Positions 1 to 4,822 of a stretch of DNA of 5,982 bases are shown in pieces. A program made the translations under genes and the position numbers. A model generated the notes under the pieces. It was not told the origin of the DNA, ran no database searches, and saw nothing but the letters and a program-made list of their open reading frames with translations. Position 1 is the first letter of the stretch. Each line of letters starts with the position of its first letter. Source of the DNA: JAGUYA01 sp043802425 (GTDB taxonomy: Bacteria > Omnitrophota > Gorgyraeia > Gygaellales > Profunditerraquicolaceae); assembly GCA_043802425.1 (NCBI GenBank), contig JAZDLA010000055.1, positions 1-5,982 on the forward strand. The letters are read 5' to 3'.

Positions 1-245
1 GCGCCTAAAAAACCTATGCCGGTGATTACCCCCGCAGCGATACGCGCCGGATCTAAAGACGCCTCGTTTTTATATATAGCAAAAATGTATATCGATGTCA
101 ACATGATAAGGCAGGAACCCAGGCTCACCAGGATGTGCGTACGCAGCCCCGCCGTGCGACGGTGTAGCTGCCGCTCGATACCGATGAAGCCGCCTAAGAT
201 GAGCGATAATACTAAACGTATGATTACCTGTATATTGCTCAGCAT
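1..245 (-). CDS. MgtC/SapB family inner-membrane protein, N-terminal part (C-terminus beyond left edge)
   Basis: The minus strand reads open from an ATG at 243-245 to the window edge, giving 81 complete residues that start MLSNIQVIIR. They match the MgtC/SapB N-terminal domain closely: a first membrane helix (about residues 7-24) ending in GGFIGIERQ, the basic loop with TAGLRTHILV (31-40), a second helix (about 38-58), then DPARIAAGVITGIGFLG (65-81), where the family normally continues into AG and further helices. The start is secure, because AGGAGGG lies 7 bases upstream. The gene follows tsaD after a 33-base gap on the same strand and may be co-transcribed with it. Family members are multi-helix inner-membrane proteins. 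Some are linked to low-Mg2+ or acid stress and to F1Fo-ATPase modulation in pathogens, but most environmental members are uncharacterised, so no substrate is claimed. It is cut by the window, not visibly broken. Confidence 0.88.
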   Translation of the reverse strand, partial: MLSNIQVIIRLVLSLILGGFIGIERQLHRRTAGLRTHILVSLGSCLIMLTSIYIFAIYKNEASLDPARIAAGVITGIGFLG

Positions 246-252
246 CTCTTGT

Positions 253-259
253 CCCTCCT
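253..259 (-). promoter_or_regulatory. Strong Shine-Dalgarno site of the MgtC-like gene
   Basis: On the minus strand this reads AGGAGGG, 7 bases before the ATG at 243-245. It fixes the start of the MgtC-like gene. Its upstream edge overlaps the GC-rich palindrome at 257-276, so the hairpin could affect access to it. Confidence 0.8.
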
Positions 260-276
260 GCCTGCCGGTAGGCAAG
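257..276. repeat. GC-rich 20-base imperfect palindrome between tsaD and the MgtC-like gene
   Basis: The sequence CCTGCCTGCCGGTAGGCAAG pairs with itself around the centre between 266 and 267. The arms match at 8 of 10 positions; the exceptions are 264/269 and 258/275. It fills most of the tsaD to MgtC-like gap and is far richer in GC than the surrounding spacer. Neither side carries a run of T, so it is not a typical intrinsic terminator. It looks like a small dispersed palindromic element, but only one copy is in the window, so its repeat status is an inference. Confidence 0.55.
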
Positions 277-278
277 CC

Positions 279-1244
279 TTAACTTAAATCTGGCCTATAT
301 CCTTTTTTAAATAGTTGAAACCCCAGGCCAGCTACCATGACCGCATTATCCATACATAATTCTATGGAAGGAAAATATACCTTCAAACCCTCTTTTTCTG
401 CTTCCTGATAAAACCTCTCTCTTAACCTGCTATTCGCTGCCACGCCGCCTCCTACTACTAATCTCTTTATTTTTTTCATACGGCAGGCTAAGAGCGACTT
501 TTTAATTACCGTTTCAACTACTGCCTCTTGGAAAGAAGCGGCAATGTCTCTTTTATCTTTTAGCGCCAAGCGTCTGGCCCTTACCAGATACAATACCGCG
601 GTCTTTATGCCGCTAAAACTAAAATCCAGGGGTTTTTTAGTATTAGAGCAACTAAAACTTATTTTCCGGGGGTTACCATTTCTGGCTAAACGGTCAATCA
701 ACGGCCCGCCAGGATAACCCAAACCTAAAATCTTGGCTACCTTGTCAAATGCCTCGCCGCAGGCATCGTCAGAAGTTGTGCCTAAGGTTTTTATTCTATC
801 AAAATCTTCTAGGTAAAATAAACTCGTATGCCCTCCGGAAATAATTAAGGCTACGCAAGGTAACTTAGGCCTTTCCTTATTTAAAAATCCGGCATAGATA
901 TGGCTATAAAGATGGTCTAGCCCCAATAAAGAAACCCCCAGGCTTAAACTCAACGCCCTGGCAAAAGATACACCTACCAATAAAGAACCCGTAAGCCCCG
1001 GGCCGCTAGTTACAGCCACCAGATCTATATTTTTTAATTTCAGGTTGGCTTCTTTTAGCGCGCAATCTACGACCCCGATGATTGTCTCCAGCTGACTGCG
1101 AAAAGCAACTTCCGGAATAATGCCGCCGTATTTTTTATGCTCCTTAAGACTAGAGCTAATTACATTGGAAAGAATATACCTGCCGTTCTTTACTACAGCG
1201 GCAGCGGTCTCATCACAAGAAGTCTCAATACCTAATACGTACAT
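279..1244 (-). CDS. tsaD: tRNA N6-adenosine threonylcarbamoyltransferase TsaD (Kae1/YgjD/Gcp family)
   Basis: TsaD transfers the threonylcarbamoyl group from TC-AMP to A37 of ANN-decoding tRNAs in the cytoplasm, working with TsaB and TsaE. The 321-residue protein has the full ASKHA-fold motif series: GIETSCDET (5-13), TSGPGLTGSLLVG (79-91), the metal-binding HxxxH (His111, His115), SGGHT (136-140), GEAFDKVA (163-170), GYPGGP (176-181), FSFSGIKTA (208-216), VVGGGVAANS (263-272), and CMDNA (297-301), whose Asp299 should be the third metal ligand. Length is slightly below the usual 330-345. The start is fixed by the family's N-terminal MxxLGIETS form, although no Shine-Dalgarno sequence precedes it. 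Two motif positions are unusual: PEVAFRSQ (44-51) where PExASRxH is typical, and DHLYSH (110-115) where HHxxxH or NHxxxH is typical. The catalytic and metal ligands are intact, so I expect a working enzyme. It follows the deacetylase gene by 64 bases; tsaB and tsaE are not in view. Confidence 0.97.
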   Translation of the reverse strand: MYVLGIETSCDETAAAVVKNGRYILSNVISSSLKEHKKYGGIIPEVAFRSQLETIIGVVDCALKEANLKLKNIDLVAVTSGPGLTGSLLVGVSFARALSLSLGVSLLGLDHLYSHIYAGFLNKERPKLPCVALIISGGHTSLFYLEDFDRIKTLGTTSDDACGEAFDKVAKILGLGYPGGPLIDRLARNGNPRKISFSCSNTKKPLDFSFSGIKTAVLYLVRARRLALKDKRDIAASFQEAVVETVIKKSLLACRMKKIKRLVVGGGVAANSRLRERFYQEAEKEGLKVYFPSIELCMDNAVMVAGLGFQLFKKGYRPDLS

Positions 1245-1253
1245 TTTTATTTA

Positions 1254-1289
1254 GTAATTAGTAATTTAGTAACTCGTAACTAGTAATTT
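1254..1289. repeat. Heptamer-like GTAAYTM tandem array in the deacetylase-tsaD gap
   Basis: Five consecutive units read GTAATTA, GTAATTTA, GTAACTC, GTAACTA and GTAATTT on the plus strand, four of 7 bases and one of 8. They take up more than half of the 64-base gap (1245-1308) before tsaD. The last unit also forms the left arm of a 6-bp inverted repeat, TAGTAA/TTACTA, at 1281-1295 with a 3-base loop. No Shine-Dalgarno sequence or clear sigma-70 promoter is visible in this gap, so the array forms the tsaD leader. It resembles in style the short tandem heptamer repeats known from cyanobacteria; no common origin is implied. Confidence 0.65.
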
Positions 1290-1308
1290 TTACTAAAGTA
1301 ATAATAAT

Positions 1309-2091
1309 CTATTTAACCAACTCCGAAACGAAGACAAACCTATATCCTTGTTTTTCCAGCTCCGGCATTACTTCCTTTAAAACCTCCAGCGTAACCCGGC
1401 GGTCATGGCCGATACCCACTGCCTGGCCATAAGCCCTTGCCCTTGCCTTCAATTTATAAATTTGCTGTCGGATATAACCGGCTTCATTTTTATTATCCAA
1501 AAATACATCTCTCCTGGCAAAACCCAGATGCATCTTATTAGCTAGATGCGAACAGACGCTTTTAGAAGATACAAGGCTATCCAGGAAAAAAAGGCCTCTC
1601 TGCTTCAATTCGCTAAATACGATACTCATTACCCTTAAATCTTCGCTAGCCTTGGAGCCCATATGATTAGACACGCCTTTAGCATAAGGGATATCGTTTA
1701 AATCTTGATTAACGATATCTCTTATTGCTTGTTCATCCATATTAGTGAGAATGGTATTTTTTTCCAATCGTAATTTTTCACGCGGCTCCATAGGTAGATG
1801 CAGGATTACCTCAATCCCGCGCTTATCCAATGCTGCGGCAAGAGTGCGGGAATGATCTAAATTAGGCAATATAGAAGCAGTCAAGGGATATTTAATCTGT
1901 TCTAAAATTGGCAAATTATTTAAATTATAGCCCCAATCATCAAGCACGATGGCTATCTTGCCTCTGGCCGTGGGTATTTTAGGTACCTTCTTAGGCTTGG
2001 TGGCCAATAAATAAATGACAAATGCTGTCTCTATAATTATCGCTATCGCTAAAATTAAAATCGCTATTTTATATCCCTGCCTTTTTCTCAT
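1309..2091 (-). CDS. YibQ-type divergent polysaccharide deacetylase family protein, membrane-anchored
   Basis: This 260-residue protein has a basic N-terminus (MRKRQGYK) followed by one hydrophobic helix (about 9-29), so it is probably a periplasm-facing anchored protein. The rest is the divergent polysaccharide deacetylase domain (PF04748, NodB-like fold). Its motifs in order are IAIVLDDWGYN (46-56), HLPMEP (98-103), GVSNHMGSKAS (139-149), FFLDS (168-172), RRDVFLDN (193-200) and GQAVGIGHD (222-230). Likely metal or catalytic residues are Asp51/Asp52, His98, His143, Asp171 and His229. The biochemical substrate of the family is not firmly established; a peptidoglycan or other envelope glycan is the usual guess. 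It lies 29 bases after the S41 protease gene, an order also seen near envC in Proteobacteria, which supports an envelope or division role. No Shine-Dalgarno sequence precedes the start, but the start gives a sensible membrane anchor and no better one is visible downstream. The stop is TAG. Confidence 0.9.
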   Translation of the reverse strand: MRKRQGYKIAILILAIAIIIETAFVIYLLATKPKKVPKIPTARGKIAIVLDDWGYNLNNLPILEQIKYPLTASILPNLDHSRTLAAALDKRGIEVILHLPMEPREKLRLEKNTILTNMDEQAIRDIVNQDLNDIPYAKGVSNHMGSKASEDLRVMSIVFSELKQRGLFFLDSLVSSKSVCSHLANKMHLGFARRDVFLDNKNEAGYIRQQIYKLKARARAYGQAVGIGHDRRVTLEVLKEVMPELEKQGYRFVFVSELVK

Positions 2092-2123
2092 AACTTTTAA
2101 ACTTTAGAACATTCAAACATTTA
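2092..2123. repeat. Four perfect-phase tandem octamers filling the protease-deacetylase gap
   Basis: The plus strand reads AACTTTTA, AACTTTAG, AACATTCA and AACATTTA without interruption, consensus AACWTTHR. The array begins at the base next to the deacetylase start codon (2089-2091). It ends with the bases that form the protease stop codon (2121-2123), so the whole 29-base spacer is repeat. As a result the deacetylase start has no purine-rich ribosome-binding site. Confidence 0.7.
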
Positions 2124-3395
2124 TTTACCCCCTGCATAAATCCTGATCGCCTTTAAGATGTCCACGGCACGCATGAGCTGATTATCGGACTTATAATCCC
2201 ATACCTCTTCCTTATTCTCTACTTTTTTTTCCTTTTTATCTATCTCTTCAAATATATCTGCGGGTTTTTCTGCTTTTGGCTCTAGCTGTTGCGCTAACTC
2301 AATCCTGCCTTCTTCCACCACTACATCCGGTATTACCCCTTTCCCGTGGATTTCCTTACCTAGGGGGGTAAAGTATTTACTCGTGGTCAGCCTGATGGCT
2401 GAACCATCGCCCAATGGGATAACCGTCTGCACTGAGCCCTTGCCGAATGATTTTGTGCCCACAATTATAGCGCGCTTATAATCCTTAAGGCACCCCGCCA
2501 CTATTTCGCTACCCGAAGCCGAACCTTCATTGATCAATACTACCATAGGTAGGTTAAGAAAGGGGCGGCTATAAGAAGAAATAAACTCTAAATTTTGCGA
2601 GCTCACTCTACTCTTGGTATAAACGACCATTTTACCTTTTTCAATAAACTTTTCTGTTACCCTTACTGCTACATCCAGTAAACCTCCGGGGTTATTGCGT
2701 AAATCTAATATTATAGCAGTCATACCCTCCTTAGATAAATTCTCAAGGGCCTTGGTGATGTCCTGGGGGGTATTTTCCCTGAATTCAATCAGGCGGATAT
2801 AGCCGATACCCTCTTCCAGGATCCTGGCCTCTTTGATATCCCGGATTTTAATGATATCGCGCACGATCCTAAACTCCAGTATCTTCTTCTCTGACTCTCT
2901 GTAAACAGTAATACTCACTGCTTCGCCGGGCTTACCACGCATTTTCTTGACCGCATCGGTAAGACTCATATCGCGGGTCAATTCATCATTAATCTTGACT
3001 ATCCTATCATTAGCTTTGACCCCTGCCTTCCAGGCCGGCGTATCTTCTATGGGCGTAACCACGGTTAATAGGCTATCTTTTATGGTAATTTCTATACCTA
3101 GGCCCCCGAATTTCCCTTCCGTATCTACTTTAAGTTCATTGTAAGTATCGGGATCCATAAATTGACTGTGCGGGTCTAAAGAAGAAAGCATCCCCTTTAG
3201 CGCTCCATAGATTAAATCCTTAGGTTTTATCTCATCCACATAATCTGTCTGTATGATGGCTAAGGTATCGGAAAAAAGTTGCACCTCCCGGTAGAGCTCA
3301 TCCCGCTTGTTCTTATCTATACCCGAGATGGCTAAGGATACAAAAATAAAAGCCGCGGCTATCAGGATTGAGCTGATTACAATTTTTTTACGCAT
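2121..3395 (-). CDS. ctpA: S41-family carboxyl-terminal processing protease (CtpA/CtpB/Prc-like) with PDZ domain
   Basis: This 424-residue serine protease belongs to a family that trims or degrades exported proteins, including peptidoglycan hydrolases, in the envelope. Residues 1-3 are basic and about 5-24 hydrophobic, giving a signal peptide or membrane anchor. An N-terminal helical region contains SSLDPHSQFMDP (71-82). The PDZ domain spans about 95-175 and begins at GGLGIEI (97-103), with the loop DTPAWKAGVKANDRI (118-132). The peptidase core has DLRNNPGGLL (231-240) and NEGSASGSE (289-297). By family spacing the Ser-Lys-Gln site is Ser294, Lys319 and Gln323 (SFGKGSVQ, 316-323), all present. 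A charged Lys/Glu linker (about 365-400) separates the core from a short helical C-terminus. The start lies 2 bases after the gatB stop, with AGAGGAGA 8 bases upstream inside gatB, so it is probably translated in the gat operon. Length and motifs fit CtpA-like proteins; the exact substrate cannot be read from sequence. Confidence 0.95.
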   Translation of the reverse strand: MRKKIVISSILIAAAFIFVSLAISGIDKNKRDELYREVQLFSDTLAIIQTDYVDEIKPKDLIYGALKGMLSSLDPHSQFMDPDTYNELKVDTEGKFGGLGIEITIKDSLLTVVTPIEDTPAWKAGVKANDRIVKINDELTRDMSLTDAVKKMRGKPGEAVSITVYRESEKKILEFRIVRDIIKIRDIKEARILEEGIGYIRLIEFRENTPQDITKALENLSKEGMTAIILDLRNNPGGLLDVAVRVTEKFIEKGKMVVYTKSRVSSQNLEFISSYSRPFLNLPMVVLINEGSASGSEIVAGCLKDYKRAIIVGTKSFGKGSVQTVIPLGDGSAIRLTTSKYFTPLGKEIHGKGVIPDVVVEEGRIELAQQLEPKAEKPADIFEEIDKKEKKVENKEEVWDYKSDNQLMRAVDILKAIRIYAGGK

Positions 3396-3397
3396 GG

Positions 3398-4822
3398 TTA
3401 AAGTCTCCTCTTTAATATTTCGCCAACCACCTGAGGGTTTGCCTTGCCCTTAGACTTACGCATTACCTGGCCCACCAGAAACATCAGCGCATTACTTTTT
3501 CCCGCCTTATAATCATTAACTGAACGGGCATTTTCTTTCAATACCTCTTCTACTATATTATTTAGGCTATCCGTATCGGAAATCTGAATAAGATTTTTCT
3601 CCTGGATTATGTCTGCCGGAGATTTTTTGGTTTCAATCATCTCGTTTAAAACTGATTTGGCGGTAAGATTAGAAATCTGCTGGCCTTCTACAAAATTCAC
3701 CAGCCCTATTAAATCTTTTACCGGGACTTTTAAACCCGCTAAAGCGCAATTGCGGTTATTGGCCTCTGAAAGCAAGGGCCCGATTAACCAGTTTGCTATC
3801 GGTTTTTTATTATCCTGTGGATATGCCTTCAGACAATCTTCAGCATACTCGGCGTCTTCTAGGGATGCCACCAGGATCCGGGCATCATATTTTGACAAAC
3901 TATACTCCACTATAAAACGCAGAAGCCTCTCCTGCGGCAATTCCGGAATACTCTTTTTTATTTCCTCAATTTTATCTGCACTAATAAGAAATGGCGGCAA
4001 GTCCGGCTCAGGAAAATAACGGTAATCCTGCGCCCCCTCTTTTGTGCGCATAGAAAGAGTCTTTAATTCTTTAGCCTCCCAAAGCCTGGTCTCCTGAATG
4101 ACCTCTTTGCCTTTATCTAATAACTCTATCTGGCGCTCTATCTCAAAACTTAAAGCCTCTTTTACCGCTTTAAAGGAATTCATATTTTTAACTTCTGTTT
4201 TTATACCCAGTTCTAAAGCGCCTTTTTTTCTTAGCGAAACATTGGCATCGCAACGTAACGATCCCTTCTCCATATCGCAGTCAGAAACATCCAGATATGC
4301 GATGATGCTTTTTAGGTTAGTAAGATACTCATGTGCCTCTTGCGGTGAATTGATATCCGGCTCAGTGACTACCTCCAACAGGGCAATACCGGTACGATTA
4401 AAATCCACCAGACTCAGCTCATCTTTGTGGATAAGCTTTCCCGCGTCTTCTTCCAGATGCACGCGCCGTATCTTGATACGCTTATTTTTTCCATCCAATT
4501 CTATATCTAAAAATCCGTCCTTAGCCACGGGCAAATCATATTGAGAGATCTGGTAATTCTTGGGTAGATCCGGATAAAAATAATTCTTCCGGTCGAATTT
4601 AGTATATCCTTGCACCTGGCAATTTAAGGCCAGAGCGACTTTAATCGCATAGTCCAGAGCAACCTTATTTAAAACCGGCAAGGACCCGGGAAGCCCCAGG
4701 CATACCGGGCAGACTTGAGAGTTAGGCTCCTGGCCAAATTCGGTGGAACAGCCGCAAAACGCCTTAGTCTGCGTATTTAAATGCAGGTGTACTTCTAAAC
4801 CGATGACCGCCTCGTAAGTCAT
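3398..4822 (-). CDS. gatB: Aspartyl/glutamyl-tRNA(Asn/Gln) amidotransferase subunit B
   Basis: GatB is the tRNA-binding and kinase subunit of GatCAB. It phosphorylates the Glu or Asp on mischarged Glu-tRNA(Gln) or Asp-tRNA(Asn), which is then amidated with ammonia channelled from GatA. The 474-residue protein is full length for the family. It opens with YEAVIGLEVHLHL (3-15) and has the Cys4 zinc site at Cys23, Cys25, Cys38 and Cys41 (FCGC and CPVCLGLPGSLPV). Next come NYFYPDLPKNYQISQYD (80-96), VHLEEDAGK (121-129), VDFNRTGIALLEVVTEPD (139-156), GSLRCDANVS (167-176), EVKNMNSF (190-197) and DYRYFPEPDLPP (256-267). The C-terminal helical and YqeY-like tail region (about 325-474) ends with KANPQVVGEILKRRL. 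Its ATG overlaps the gatA TGA in an ATGA junction and has no Shine-Dalgarno sequence, which points to translational coupling and matched GatA and GatB output. The last codons contain the ribosome-binding site of the protease gene. Confidence 0.98.
   Translation of the reverse strand: MTYEAVIGLEVHLHLNTQTKAFCGCSTEFGQEPNSQVCPVCLGLPGSLPVLNKVALDYAIKVALALNCQVQGYTKFDRKNYFYPDLPKNYQISQYDLPVAKDGFLDIELDGKNKRIKIRRVHLEEDAGKLIHKDELSLVDFNRTGIALLEVVTEPDINSPQEAHEYLTNLKSIIAYLDVSDCDMEKGSLRCDANVSLRKKGALELGIKTEVKNMNSFKAVKEALSFEIERQIELLDKGKEVIQETRLWEAKELKTLSMRTKEGAQDYRYFPEPDLPPFLISADKIEEIKKSIPELPQERLLRFIVEYSLSKYDARILVASLEDAEYAEDCLKAYPQDNKKPIANWLIGPLLSEANNRNCALAGLKVPVKDLIGLVNFVEGQQISNLTAKSVLNEMIETKKSPADIIQEKNLIQISDTDSLNNIVEEVLKENARSVNDYKAGKSNALMFLVGQVMRKSKGKANPQVVGEILKRRL
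3404..3411 (-). promoter_or_regulatory. Shine-Dalgarno site of the S41 protease gene inside the gatB 3' end
   Basis: The minus strand reads AGAGGAGA, 8 bases upstream of the protease ATG at 3393-3395 and within the last codons of gatB. It confirms the chosen protease start and links translation of the envelope protease to the gat genes. Confidence 0.8.
4819..4822 (-). other. gatA-gatB ATGA stop/start overlap
   Basis: The four bases read ATGA on the minus strand: ATG (4820-4822) starts gatB and TGA (4819-4821) ends gatA. The preceding bases are A-rich with no AGGAGG-like site, so ribosomes finishing gatA probably re-initiate on gatB. Confidence 0.85.

Noticed and set aside
257..276. Intrinsic terminator after tsaD
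   Set aside because: The stem is GC-rich, but no T-run follows on either strand, and the MgtC-like gene begins immediately downstream on the same strand.
16..282. Plus-strand open frame of 88 codons
   Set aside because: It is antisense to the MgtC-like gene, whose minus-strand frame has clear family motifs and a strong ribosome-binding site. The plus-strand translation has no recognisable motif.
1281..1295. Regulatory hairpin TAGTAA-TTT-TTACTA
   Set aside because: A 6-bp stem of mostly A-T pairs with a 3-base loop is weak and can arise by chance next to the GTAAYTM array, so it is noted only with the repeat.
1245..1308. Sigma-70 promoter for tsaD in the A/T-rich gap
   Set aside because: Several TATAAT-like hexamers can be picked from such A/T-rich sequence, but no TTGACA-like -35 at proper spacing is visible, and the repeat array explains the composition.
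2947..3144. Plus-strand open frame of 65 codons
   Set aside because: It lies opposite the PDZ domain of the S41 protease and resembles no family; it is a shadow of that gene.
3609..4544. Two plus-strand open frames (3609-4019 and 4098-4544)
   Set aside because: Both lie opposite gatB, which is full length and canonical. Their Ser/Arg-rich translations are typical of antisense shadows.
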